This document shows positions 24,651 to 36,806 of a stretch of 64,000 bases of DNA, piece after piece; the stretch's first letter is position 1, and each line of letters opens with the position of its first letter. This DNA is from Chelonoidis abingdonii. Its lineage: Eukaryota; Chordata; Testudines; Testudinidae. Location of the stretch: the NCBI RefSeq assembly GCF_003597395.2, contig NC_133777.1, positions 59,058,930 to 59,122,929 on the forward strand. Direction: 5' to 3'. The translations under genes and the position numbers were made by a program. The notes beneath the pieces were generated by a model. It searched no databases. It was not told the origin of the DNA and saw only the letters and a program-made list of their open reading frames with translations.

Positions 24651-25580
24651 CAGGGGCAGGCAAACTTTTTGGCCTGAGGGCAACATCAAGTTTTGGAAAC
24701 TGTATGGTGGGCCGGTTAGGGGAGGGGGGGCGTGGGCTGGCCCCCACCCCCTACCCAACCCCCCCATGGCTTCTGGCGCCCTGGTTGTCCCCTCTGACTC
24801 CTGGCCTATACAACCCCCCCTGTTCCCTGACGGCCCCCCTGGGACTCCTGCCCCATCCACCCCCCCAATCCCTGTCCTCTGACTGCCCCCGGAACCACTT
24901 CCCCTGACTGCCCCCCACCACCCCATCCTACCCCTCCTCTCCTTCTTGACTGCCCCCCTGGGGCCCCTGCCCCCATCCACCATCCCTTCTCCCTGTCCCC
25001 TGACTGCCCCAGGAACCCGTGTCCCTGACTGCCCCATCCAACCCTCCCTCTCCTTCTTGACTGCCCCCCTGGGGCCCCTGCCCCCATCCACCATCCCTTC
25101 TCCCTGTCCCCTGACTGCCCCTGGAACCCCTGCCCCTGACTTCTCTCCACCACCCCATCAACCCCCACCCCTTCCTGACTCCTGCACCCATCCAACCCCT
25201 GTTCCCCGCCCTCTGACCACCCCATCCCCTATCCACATCCCCGCCCCTTGACCACCACCCCGAACTGCCCTGCCCTCTATCCAACCCCCCCATCCCCTGC
25301 TCCCTGCCCCCTTATCGCGCTGCCTGGAGCACTGGTGGCTGATGGCACTGCAGCCATGCTGCTCAGCTGGAGCCAGCCATACACCGCATAGCACAGAACA
25401 CCGGGTCAGGCCAGGTTCTGCAGCTGCGCTACCCCAGGAGCTTGCTGCCCCACTGCCCAGAACATTGCACGTGCGGGGGAAGAGGCTGGGGGTGAGCCTC
25501 CCAGGCCAGGAGCTCAGGGTCCAGGCAGGAGGGTCCCGTGGGCCAGATGTGGCCCCTGGGCCATAGTTTGCCCACCTCTG
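24651..25580. mobile_element. Long non-autonomous hAT element, 8-bp TSD
   Basis: The 930-bp element starts CAGGGGCAGGCAAACTTTTT and ends atagtttgcccacctctg. The flanks ccttagat (24643-24650) and ccttagct (25581-25588) match at 7 of 8, as for hAT insertions. The interior is extremely C-rich on plus and includes a tandem duplication with a 111-bp period. The many Gly/Pro-rich open frames in it are composition artefacts. Confidence 0.88.
24940..25161. repeat. Tandem duplication, period 111 bp, inside the hAT element
   Basis: The block beginning tccttcttgactgccccc at 24940 recurs at 25051 and is identical for over 70 bases (to ctgactgcccc). The second unit ends near 25161. C-rich repeats around it are more diverged versions of the same unit. 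Confidence 0.8.
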
Positions 25581-26164
25581 CCTTAGCTGCTATTGGACTA
25601 TGAATAAAAATTTGTGTCTGGAACACTGATCTAGAGCCCATGATTGGACCAGGAAACAAATGTTAAATTACTTGTCAGTGTTTCAAGATTTTGTTTCTAG
25701 AATGATCTTAGCTTAAGGAAATGTTTCCCTAAATAGTAGAAACAAAATATAAAGTAAACAAATGGTAAAAGCCTTGTGGGAACTTATTTGTAACAATATT
25801 ATGCATCACACTTACTGGTACTTAGTTAATCATATACCATATAGATAGATCCACTTAAAGCACCTAAGAAGAAAGTAACAACTGATGAACATCTACCTTT
25901 TGTCTGTGTTTTTTCACTACCTCGCATGTTAAAAATAAATCTAACATGTTTCTATATTTGCTGCTAGTCTGAGCTGATCAGCCATTACTAGAAAAACACT
26001 GCAGAGTGGTATAAAAGAAATTACTGGAATGAATCCCAGCTGGCTAAATTAAAGGAGAACTCCCATAATTTGACTACAAGACCCTAAGTCTCCATCTTTT
26101 GCATTAGAGACCAGTTTTTAGAAACACAGCAGGGAGAAAGGATGGTCTTGGAAATGAGCATGTG

Positions 26165-26290
26165 AGGCACTGGATTGGGACTCAGGAGTTCTCGATACCT
26201 CAGTTCCCACTCTGTAAACTGGGAAAAACAGTACTTCCTTAACTTCCATGTATGTTTATGGATAAATTCATTGTTTGTGAGGCAGGTAGA
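26165..26290 (+). repeat. MIR SINE fragment
   Basis: Contains ggattgggactcaggagttc and cctcagttcccactctgtaa followed by actgggaaaaacagta, the MIR order with parts missing. Confidence 0.6.
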
Positions 26291-26395
26291 TATTAAAGTG
26301 AAAGGGGCGTGTAATTACCTAGCTAGAGAGAGAGGTCGCGTCTATTGCTGATTCGTGCTGACATTTCCTCATGAGAGCTGCTACTTCCTAGCAAG

Positions 26396-26602
26396 TATCA
26401 GAGGGGTAGCCGTGTTAGTCTGGATCTGTAAAAACAGCAAAGAGTCTTGTGGCATCTTATAGACTAACAGATGTATTGGATCATGAGCTTTAGTGGGTGA
26501 ATACGCATGCATCTGACGAAGTGGGTATTCACCCACGAAAGCTCATGCTCCAGTGCGTCTGTTGGTCTATAAGGTGCCACAGGACTCTTTGTTGCTTTTT
26601 AT
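26396..26602 (+). mobile_element. Fold-back SINE, 11-bp TSD
   Basis: The 207-bp copy starts tatcagaggggtagccgtgt and ends ctctttgttgcttttt. It is flanked by ttcctagcaag at 26385-26395 and 26603-26613. Its two halves are largely inverted: for example gagtcttgtggcatcttatagact pairs with the later gtctataaggtgccacaggactc region, so the transcript would fold into one long hairpin. The TSD length suggests LINE-driven retroposition. Confidence 0.88.
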
Positions 26603-26613
26603 TTCCTAGCAAG

Positions 26614-27984
26614 ACGTTCACTCTAATAAAAGTGCTGATGGGGTATGAAATGCAGGAAATGCAAATACAGCAAGGAAGTTTAAGAGGCAGCAGACTTTGA
26701 AAGTTATTGTACGGTGAGCTCTAGTCCTTCTTTTATTAGAGCCAGCATGAATTTTGCAGGAAATATACAAATACTTCACAGAAACCTTTGAAGGTATCTT
26801 TTGTTTTTTTGTGTGTGCAGGTGCAGGGTTGCTTTTATTATCTCTCAAAGTTAGGAAGATGCCATAATGACTGCTTCCACCATTGTTTATTCTATTTATG
26901 TAGATATTTAGTAATTAGAATAGCTTTTATAGTGCCTTGCAAGTTTCATTTTAAAAGGTGTATTAGATAAATAGGCACTCCAGGTCCAAGCATGTCAGGT
27001 GACAAGAATTGTCTGAAATTCTCTTGCTTCTAAGGCTCCTGAGTATAACCTGTAAATAAAACCTGGAGCTAGAGTCACTTTCATTTCCAAGAACTGACCC
27101 AACCCCCATGGAGATTATGTGATGTATGTGTCCTCTTTCTCTTTCATTTTGCTGTGTAGCAACATCATGGATTGTGTTCAGATTTATGGAGGCTGCCTAA
27201 ACTAAACAACTCACACTGCAAGCAACAAAAATCCACCCAGTTCCATCTATTACACTTCTACCAGAGGGTTTAATAACTTCCATAATTTTCTCTCTGGATT
27301 CACATAAAGATCATGCTGTTTTTAAGAAAAGAGAAATACATTCTCCTCCATCTAGGACTGACAAATCTAATAGCAAAACCTTCAATTAAATGGAGAGAGA
27401 TTCCTTTATTTTGCAAAGTTTCTTTTTAACCTTTCTCGTAACTATTAACTATAATTACAGTACTATAGAATTACAGTATTTGTATTCTAAGCATTCTAAC
27501 CTCAAAGGTATGTAGCAGTTATTCTAATCTGTCAACTGATAAGCTTTTTCTGAAGCTCTCTATAGTCCTGAGTTAGTACTTTGCATGGAAGCCACTCTAA
27601 AGGAGACATTTTGCAGAAATGTAGTGAGAATTATTCCTTTAAACAAGTGTTCATTTCATCCTAAACATAATTTCCCCTCCAATCCTTCAGTTTTATTACC
27701 TCTTTTCTTAGAAGGTTTGCAGTAAAAGCACATCTACTTAGTGCAGGACAATTTTTCTCATGAACAAAACAAACACTGGTCCAGAGTCAGTGCTCTGGCA
27801 AAGTATATCAAGGACTTTTGCATGGGAGCAACAGGAGCAGGATGTACTTTTTTTTAAACTGCATCCTTCACTAGAAATGTTTTTGCATGAAAATTAGAAG
27901 ACAGTTTTGTAGAAATGACAAATTTGCAACTAGTACAATTTATGTCAGAATGATCTAGTGTTAATATTAGTGTAGGGCAAAGGT
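26614..27984. other. AT-rich intron sequence, nothing recognised
   Basis: No supported gene or repeat in this interval. Confidence 0.4.
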
Positions 27985-28075
27985 CACAAAATTGGTCCAG
28001 TAAAAGATATTACCTCACCCGCACTGTGTCTGCAATAGCCTGAAACTGACCTGGCTACAACAACACTCCAACCAA
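27985..28075 (+). repeat. Turtle SINE fragment
   Basis: It contains ggtccagtaaaagatattac and ctcaccc followed by a diverged ctggctacaaca end. It is the same family as 5190-5335. Confidence 0.55.
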
Positions 28076-28791
28076 AGTTTGAACAAACATGCAAAAATGT
28101 AGCTGCTTGTTTTAGCAGACTGAACTTCTCGGGTCTGAAAAACTGAGCTGGCAATTTCAGAAGAATATGCTTTTTTGCACAATTCCAGCAATGCCATGAA
28201 GACTGCCTTTTTCATGGTATTTTGGCAGGTTTGTGGTCTCGGTCTGAAGAAGTGAAAAAGAAAAATCAACAACAAAATTTAACAACGCTTCTCGAGCTTA
28301 AGATATGGTTTGATTTCATTTTTGGGCAAAGGTTTTGATTGCTGATTTAGCCAAACCGCTTTACCCATTCCTAATTAGTATCTGATATTATTGCCATGCA
28401 AGAATCCTGTAACCTTAATCAAGTGTGACAAAGGCCAAGTGTGCACCTGGATGCTTGTTATCTACCCAAAAATGTCAGGTTCACCTGCCACTTAAAATAA
28501 CATTTTCCAATTAGGCTTTAACCCTTTATGGAAGGAATCACGCCATTCTCTTCATCAACCTACTCACATGGAGATGGGAGGTAGAAAATAACTCAGAGAG
28601 CTTCTCCGTGGAACTAATGAATCCTTTTGCTGCATCTGTTGTATATTTATAGTGTCCATAATATAGTTGGGTAACTCAAACTTCCTGATACTTGGGGATG
28701 GGGTGGGGGAAAATGCAGGTAACCTAAGTGAATTATCTGAAATATGTCCCTGTAAATGTCTGTGGATGGACCAAAAGTTAGTCATAGTATT

Positions 28792-29198
28792 TGTCACAGA
28801 AGAGGTGGTCCCTTTGAGTTGACCAGCCTAGCACCCCTGTCTGAGAGCAGGTGGGCCCACTTACGCCAATTAAAAGGGGCAGGGCTACACTTGGGTCTAT
28901 AGAATTCTGCCACAGGACAAATTTAAGAGTGATTAGGGCAGGCTGTGCCTGGGCGGTAGAGCTAACTCCTGTGGTGGGGGTTTTGAACAGGGGGCCAGGT
29001 ATCCAGGAAGGTTGCCCTGGACTTGTTGTTCCAGAAAAGTAACAGAGCAGGTAGAAAGCAGCACTGGCTGTATAAAAACTGGCAGAGAAGTGAGCTGAAG
29101 AACCAGTTGTGTTTTTGCTCATGTGTGGCCAATAAAGGTATTCAAAGGATGGGGCAGTGTTCACTTAGAAGCTGGGAAGAAGCCCTGCCATTGTGAAA
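28792..29198 (+). mobile_element. Solo LTR, 5-bp TSD
   Basis: The 407-bp LTR starts TGTCACAGAAG and ends TTGTGAAA (a decayed TGACA end), flanked by gtatt at 28787-28791 and 29199-29203. A TATA-like tgtataaaaactgg is near 29068 and AATAAA is at 29131, in the order U3-R-U5 on plus. No internal region is present. Confidence 0.82.
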
Positions 29199-29203
29199 GT
29201 ATT

Positions 29204-30744
29204 CTGTTCCAGAGCTAATGCTTGAGGAAAAATCGGAGTATAAAATTCTGGTCCAGCTTCATTACCCAGCATGCTTAAGGCATGGTCCCAGAGCATCATC
29301 CTCTTGAGCTAATACTGTAGCAATTAGGCACATGGCATTGGGTGTGGATACTTAAAGAAGGTATTGCCGACTGCCCACACCTGTCCCATACCACTGTGTT
29401 GATAAGACACAATGGCTCACATCTGTCTGCTTGAGTACAGGGTGGGCTTTTGGTAGAAGGAAATGTTCTCCCTTTCAAGGAACAGAAGGGTTTCCTTGGG
29501 GCATATGATGTATGGGGCAGTGCAAGAGCTAGAGCAAAGCTGTGGGTTGCATACAGTATGTATGAGAATAGAATTTCTCTATCATTTAAAGAGAGCCTTC
29601 CTAGCAGAGCCCTCTATAGTGGTTGACTAACAAATGGTTATTTTGTACCTGCTTGATTTATTTCCCTTCCTCCTTATTAAGTCCTGCAAATCATTAGTTT
29701 AAAAACTACTTTTGAAGTAAGACAATTTGTCCTGGATTATAGATATGGCTAGGTGAGGACAAGCACCATTTGTGAGCCTTAACAAGAAAATGAAGCCTGA
29801 CCATGACAAAGGCACAATTGGAAGCTAACCAGATGGTGGGGCAGTAACTAAACCATCTATGGTCTTTTAGTCACCACTGCCTGTGAAAGATGCTTGAAAC
29901 TTGCTTAGATATTTGGACTGGTTTCTAATAATTGTTTTGCAGCAGATCAATGCAGACAGTTTTACAGGTATATTTCCTCTTATTGCTATGGAGACAAATC
30001 AGTTTCTCCATCCCAGCCTCTCCTCATGTTCCAGATAGCCAAATATTGGACACAATGAAATATTTCTCTGTTTAATTATCATGGTTTTTTTTAAATTTGC
30101 ATTCATTAGGAGAATGGTAGACTAGAGGCTGTGAAATTATCAGGCAAAGAAGGCTTCTAAAAATATTGCTGATGTAAGCAAGGTCTGAATGAGTTCTCCC
30201 CTGGCAGCTAGTGATAAGGCAGGGAGAACACTTCAGGAGCAGACCATGTTTGCATACATGTGCCTATTCTATCTAGGGGTGCAGCAGATGGAGTTGCTTT
30301 GCCAAATCGATCAATTTGGCTGGTTTTGAGTTACAAATCACTCTAGTATTTGAATGCAGGGCTAATTAAATGTTTCCCTTACTTTATGAGTGAAGGGCAG
30401 CAGAACTGTGCTTAGTATGCCCTTACTAAGGGAGTTGCCCTAAACTCAACCTCACTTGCCTAAGCACGGGGTATGGATGCCAACTAGATAAGAGTATGGG
30501 TGGGGATGTTGCCCAAAGAGTCCTAGATGCTGTTTGACCTGCCCCTCTCCAGTGTGTAATGATGGAGCTGATTAGACTCAGTTCAGAATTTTTGTTGCTG
30601 GTTGGTGATTCCTAGAGCTGACATCACTTCAGAGCTAGTCTAGGAGTGAAGGCTTAAGCCTTGTGCGGGGACAATGCATGGAGATTGCACTAGCTCTGAG
30701 GTTCCCTGCTACCTCCCAGCACTGCATGTATTCCACATCCTGAT
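29204..30744. other. Intron sequence, nothing recognised
   Basis: No supported gene or repeat family. Confidence 0.4.
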
Positions 30745-30747
30745 GGG

Positions 30748-30908
30748 GTTTAGTTTACAGCGCTGGGAGCCGTGCTCCCAGCGCTGCGGCACTGTTTACA
30801 CTGGCGCTTTACATCGCTGTATCTTACAGCGCTCAGGGGGGTGTTTTTTTCACTCCCCTGAGCGAGAAAGTTGCAGCGCTGTAAAGCGCCAGTGTAGCCA
30901 AGGCCTTG
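30748..30908 (-). mobile_element. Truncated palindromic DNA-transposon fragment
   Basis: It carries repeated cagcgctg and ctggcgctttacatcgctg motifs, later answered by cagcgctgtaaagcgccag, so the fragment folds into long GC-rich hairpins. The right end reads gtgtagccaaggcctt, like termini of turtle DNA elements. The other end is missing. Confidence 0.6.
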
Positions 30909-30935
30909 AGTCTTCACTGACCAAGGACAGCCAAC

Positions 30936-31334
30936 TGTAAGTGGGGTGCAGTGGAGGGAAAGTGGAGCAATATTTTAAAGGGACATTGATTTGTTGGACT
31001 TTCCCACCACAAGGTGGGAAATGGGGCAAAGGACACAGCTCAACACACAGTGAGGTTGGGTTTGCTTATCGTCCTATGCTTTTGAACGTGGTTGTGGTGT
31101 TTCCCCATATTAAAGCTTGGCTCTCTTTCCCTTTTATTAAAACTTTTTTTGTTATACACAGACTCAGTGCTTGCAAGTTTGGGAGGTATTCCCTTAGAGG
31201 GGCCCTGGGATGGTGGTAAATTTCTGAGTGGGGCTCCAGGCTTAAGCCAGTTCTGTTTTGTATCGTTAAAAGGAACCCCTAGATATTGAAATTGGCCCTA
31301 GCTGCTGCCAGCCCCACCTGGCAGAAGGGTTACA
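30936..31334 (+). mobile_element. LTR or LTR 3' part, related to the LTR at 22081
   Basis: It starts TGTAAGTGG and ends AGAAGGGTTACA. The last 140 bp align with 23212-23361 (aaccagt/agccggt, aggaacccctagatattgaa versus cggaacccctggatactgaa, tggcagaagggttaca). No matching target duplication was found, so the start is uncertain and the 5' part may be missing. Confidence 0.6.
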
Positions 31335-31776
31335 TTTATGAGGCTTGGTATAGTTAAGTGTGTGGGAGTTCCAGTTGCTAAGGAGGTTTATAAAGTGATG
31401 TCATCATTGTAAATGAACTGAGGATGGATTTTTAGAGATGTGGCTGTTCAAAATGGGCATGGTTTTAAAACTACCTCAACAAAGAATACTTAGAGTTATT
31501 TGAGGCTGCATATGATCTCATTCTTCCTACAGCGCCACATGGACTCTTTTGTATTACAATAAAAAGGATAGGCGTGAAAAACTGTAGGAAGTGGAAAGCA
31601 GTTGCCTCTGCATTTTCTGCCAGCTGAAATCAAATGGTTTGACACATTTGTGAGGGAAGATATATACTGCATACAAGTCTATCTTAGCAGGAATGCCAAA
31701 TGCAGCATCTTTTGAAAGAAAAAGTACTGGAGTATGAGGTACCTGGGGATCATGTGGTAGAGTGTACATGTGTCTG

Positions 31777-31895
31777 TCAGTAAAAATAACGAGGAGTCCT
31801 TGTGGCACCTTAGAGACTAACACATGTATTTGCTCTTAGGTGCCACAAGGACTCTTGTTTTTACTGATACAGACTAACTCGGCTACCTCTCTGAA
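31777..31895 (-). mobile_element. Internally deleted fold-back SINE, 9-bp TSD
   Basis: On the minus strand it runs from tcagagaggtagccgagtta to the 3' arm ggtgccacaaggactcctcg and a T-rich end. Only 119 bp remain: the 5' arm and 3' arm are joined directly, giving an almost perfect hairpin. It is flanked by atgtgtctg at 31768-31776 and 31896-31904. Confidence 0.85.
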
Positions 31896-31904
31896 ATGTG
31901 TCTG

Positions 31905-34262
31905 CTAGTTACTCCATGGAGCCTGTGATTGGCCAGTGAGGCAGGGATGAGTGACAAATGCTTGTGGAGGCCATAACAAAGTTGTGGGGCAATCTCATTC
32001 CAAAGATGATTGAAAACTTCCTTGGACCAAAATGTTTTCCTAAGTCGTACAAAGTTATTCTGCGTAAACATTTTCTAGTCAATGGGTTATTCTGTGTGGA
32101 CTCTGCCCCACCTCATAAAGCTGAGAATAGGGATGAGTAAAATAGTGCTAGAATATTATTTTTTGGAAATAAGGCACTTCTGAGGGTAATTTCTTAGCAA
32201 GGTTTCATAAAATGTTAACAACTCTAACAAGAAATTCCAAAATCACAGTAGGGAGCCGTTCGCCTGAAGTATTGCAGTCACCACAGTGTACAATGTGTTT
32301 ATATACTGTGAGTATTTCATAAAAGATTGATAATACTACAGATTTGACATAGCACAGTGACTTTTTAAAAATACAAGTCCTGTGAAGCCTGGCATTTGCC
32401 CATTTATTTTAGTCACAGCTCCTTACAAAGCTTCTTTTTGGAAATACATGTGTGAATGTAACGGTTATCTGGGTTTGTACTGTTCCAATTTCCAAGCACT
32501 GCTAGTTGTGAATCACATCAGTTGGAGAATAAGGTTTATCTTTGTAGTTACTAATGTGCTTTTAAATAAAATATTTTTAAAGGAATCTTACTGCAGCACA
32601 ACACTTTATATAGCAATGCTTGTTGGATATGCCATTTTATTTCATTAAATTCTTTAAAGAGCCTTGTTTTAAAGCTTCAGCAATCAAACAAGGGTGGCCA
32701 TTGTACTTCAGAGAAATGTCCATGCTGATGGCTTCAATGACATGCTAAGATCTGGCCTCTGATAGCTGCAGCTATCAGTATGTTCCAGAGCATGTCAACA
32801 GAACGACTGTGAAGCAATACTTTTTTCACAGTGAATGTAGCCTCAAAACCTGCTGTGCTGTTCCTGACTTCTCAGATCATGGTTTGCAAATCAGAATACA
32901 CACAGCTTTAGAGCCTTCTTTGGTGTTATTTCCAAGGCTTGCAGTTAGGCAGCTATTTAAAGAGCTAACTAGTAATGCAGCTGTGACTAGTTAAGGGAAA
33001 AGAAAAGAATAGTGAGGAGTTGTTTTAGGACATGTGGGTTGTTACTTGTAGAATCCAGCCTCCAAGGAATTGATCTTTGCCAAGTTAGGACCCCTGCTCC
33101 AAGCAAAATACATTATCATAAAATGTCCTTTAATGCATTTTTTTTCAGATTAGGGTAAAATGAGGAAAATAAATACCTTGGCCCTAGGTTGAGTGGCATA
33201 ATCTGGCTCTGCATCACGAAAGGAGAACTCGGAAACCTTTGTCCGTTGCTAAGCTCAAGTAACTGTGAGCACTCCTCACAGTGATGGATGGGGGGTGAAT
33301 TGTCCCCTTAAGAATATTTTCATACTTTTGAGCCAATGTTCCCAAGTTTCACAAATGTGGATTTCCTTATTCCATTTTTGTTAACCTACAACAACACTGT
33401 GTGCATTGGATTTTTTTTTTTTAATCCAACACTCACAGTAGAGCAGCAAGAAAAAACATACCTTTTCTTTTGCTGATTGAATGTTGGCTGCCTTCTTGAA
33501 CATAGTTGATTTCCAGTATTAAATTAGAAGCTTCACTGAAATTATTTTTAAAAGCCCTTCAAAACCCAACCAACCATGCCCCTCTTCCTGGCAACCTACA
33601 TACCAAAAACAAAGAAGGAATGCGTCTGTTATTGCTTTAGTGTAAAGCTGGGTGCCTAGAAAAGGAATTTTAATTTTATTTTAATTTGGCCATTGTATTG
33701 CTAGTGACTCTGACAGCCAGCCTTTCATGTAATAAAGGAGAAGCATTTTATTAGAAGTTCTATTTAAGAAAGTTGCATACGTATTTCACTTGGCTACACT
33801 GCAATGCAACAGCGTATTTGCACAAGCTTGTCACTTCTATTATTTAGGCATTTGTTTTGGTGTGTTTATAGAGCTCATCACCACAGCTCACTGCTATGAG
33901 CTTTTTGTCTGCATAATAACATATCATTCAAATATCCTGTCCCTTTTCTGAGACCTACAGGCCAGATGTGGAGATTGTGGGAAATTACAGTATTTTTATG
34001 AAAATTGTGACTCAGTTTATCCATTTGCTTTGTATGGCTACCTACTTGGTTGCAAGAAGCTAGCTTCTTTCCAAAGACACTCCTGCTGGGAGCATGAGAA
34101 CAAGCATTGAATGGACTGGGTGGGAGTCGCATAGACATGTCTAGGTTGGCTTGGATAGAGCTACCTTGGAGATAAGGTCCTTGGTCTCCACTATTAACTT
34201 CTAATGATTGACAGCGAAGGGAACTTTTTGTAATATGGATGGGTGATTACCTGTCTGACCAT
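31905..34262. other. AT-rich intron sequence, nothing recognised
   Basis: About 2.3 kb without a supported gene. Open frames such as 32382-32648 have no recognisable domain. Confidence 0.4.
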
Positions 34263-34560
34263 CAGGGTGGCTCCAGACACCAGTGAAGAAAGCATGTGCC
34301 TGGGTGGCAAGCTGTGGGAAGCGGCCTGCTGGTCGCCATGAGGGTGGCAGTCAGGCAGCCTTTGGTGGCTTGCCTGCGGGAGGTCTGTTGGTCCTGCAGC
34401 TTCGGTGGCAATTTGGCGGCTGGTACGCCAAAGGCACGGGACCAGCGGACCTCCCGCAGGCAAGCCACCGAATCCGCGTTACCAGTAGACCTCCTGCAGG
34501 CGTGCCACCGAAAGCCACCTGACTGCTGTGCTTGGGGCAGCAAAATACATAGAGCCTCTG
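34263..34560. mobile_element. Non-autonomous hAT element, degenerate 8-bp TSD
   Basis: The left end is CAGGGTGGCTCCAGAC and the right end ATAGAGCCTCTG. The flanks ctgaccat (34255-34262) and ctgactgt (34561-34568) match at 6 of 8. The interior has inverted gcttgcctgcgggaggtc/gacctcccgcaggcaagc arms. It is related to 24387-24618. Confidence 0.75.
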
Positions 34561-36800
34561 CTGACTGTAGCCTCTCCACTATCTTGTAGTGCTGCTTGTT
34601 GGAATGTAGGAGGAAGGGGGTGCACACTGGTTAGCAGGGATGATAGTTGAAATGTTTAGTTGTTAACTGATCCAAAACAACTTCACATGTTAAATGAACC
34701 GTAAAATAAGCCATCACAGGTCAGAGAGCTGTAGCAGAGCTGTACTGCAGTAGATGCCAATACTGGTGCACTAATCGTGGATCTTCTTGCTCCAGCCAAA
34801 AACCTCTGTGTACTTGGGAACAAGGAGATCCTATGGGGTGCAACTCTGCAGTTCACAGGAGGTGAATGCCCTCTGTGCAAAGTTCCTAAATCTTGTGCCC
34901 ACTTTTGCACAGCTCAGTGATGCCAGTTCCATTGCTTCACAAGCTTCTTCCTTCATGGAAGGGAGTTGGGTGTGGGAGCAGGATTTGAATTGAAACTGAC
35001 AGCAAAATTTGACGCAGTCTTTGATTTAATATGTATAGATGTACAGATTTTAAAGCTCTTGTTTGCTTACATATTGTCATCTGCAATAGAAACTGAATGA
35101 GGGAGGAAAAGGAAAAATTAAGAGCCTCAGAGTTCACTCAAATATGTTTTCTGGTTCACACCATGTTACAAAGTTTCCAGGTGGATGTTTCTCCAAATTT
35201 CAGGCAATTCAGACTTAAATTATCGCACATTTGTACTTTATATTCTCATGCTTAAATAACGTTTTTTAACAAGTGGAAATAAGAATTTTCATACTTTAGC
35301 TACATATTCTTTCATAAACAGGGAACCTGTTTGTGTTTTCTATATGTGATATAATAGTGCTTAGGCCAGAGTAAAATAAATACATGGCTTAGTACCAGTA
35401 GTACAATTCCCTCATCAAGTTTGAACTATAATGATGATAACCACAGCATTTTTTTTCTTTTTTAACAACTTGACTCAAGTAATTTGTGTGGTTGCCATCC
35501 TGAGATAGTTTATTCACTTCCATGTTTGGAATATCTGAAGTGTCACAGGACTGTCCTAGAAATCACTGGCTGTTGAAGATCAAGTATATTGAATGCATGA
35601 GGTGTATTTTTTTGGGTTCATGTGCTTTAGGTCCATTACACGAAAGGAAAATGTCATAGGCAGAGCATCGATATACATGTTGATTTAATGAGAGACTTGT
35701 GGGTGACTGTCATGTTACATAATATCAGACCTGAGTCTTGGTTTGGGGAATGAGATGAAATGTGCTTATCAAAGCATGTCATGTTATTTCAAATTAGCTT
35801 GCTCATATATATTTATATAATAATTTTAGGTTATTTTCAACTGAAAGCTTTTCTCAGCAGACTGAGCATTAGAACAAAGCACCATGAAGTAAACTTACTA
35901 CTGTATTTCTATGCCCAACCATACCAATACTGAAGTCTTGTCATGCAAAGAGAGAATCTTACTATGGAATGCTGAAATTAATAAAACTCAATTAAAGAAA
36001 ATATATATTAGCCACTGATCTTCTATGAATCCTCCAACTGCATGAATTTGGAGGCTGCACGTGGTTTAAAAAAAATTCACCCCTAGCTTAAGAGCAAAAT
36101 GGAAAATTCCAGAATAAGTGCCTTATTCTTTCTGATCTGTGTTTAATCTTCCATTTTTCAGGTTGCTGGAGGCACGAAATGCACATCTGAAGCCAGGATA
36201 TGGACCTATTACAATATCAGTGCTTGGCAACCTTTACTTAGCTTTGTAACTTTATGAATTAGTGTGTCAGTGACCAAACTGTTTGTTATCATAATCTGTC
36301 TGAATATTTAATTCTCCTCCTTTCTGAAAGCTGATTGGGAGGAGTGAGCCACAGAGTTATACTTTAGTGATGCTGTTAGCTAGGCTTGTTTCTGGAGGGA
36401 AGTTTTTTTGCTTAATGTTTGCACGAAGGGAAAGGTTCATGACAGATTTGACATTCATTTCTGTTATGTCATTAAAGGCTGTTTTCAGTTTGATATGTGG
36501 GGAGTCAGGTCCACAACTCCCATTATATTAATTCATTTTAGCAAAAAGACATGACGCAACGTACATTCAGGCAATTACTGTGACTCGTGGCTAGTGGTGT
36601 GTGACTACCCCAGCAATGCACAACTTAGAATGAATGCTCTTTGGTGTCACGAAATGGTATATCTGAACAAGGAAAACTTAGACTTGTGCATTTACTGCAT
36701 ATTACTGACAAAGATAATGACGTTACTGGCAGCCAATCAGAATGATAGCTTGCTTTGTGGCACTCAACTGGCCTTCTGAAAAACATTGATATGATAGCTG
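34561..36800. other. AT-rich intron sequence, nothing recognised
   Basis: No supported gene or repeat family in this 2.2-kb interval. Confidence 0.4.
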
Positions 36801-36806
36801 CACCCA

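Noticed and set aside
24645..25293. Several long overlapping Gly/Arg/Pro-rich open frames on both strands
   Set aside because: They come from the C-rich interior of a hAT element with tandem units. Simultaneous open frames in several phases are a composition effect.
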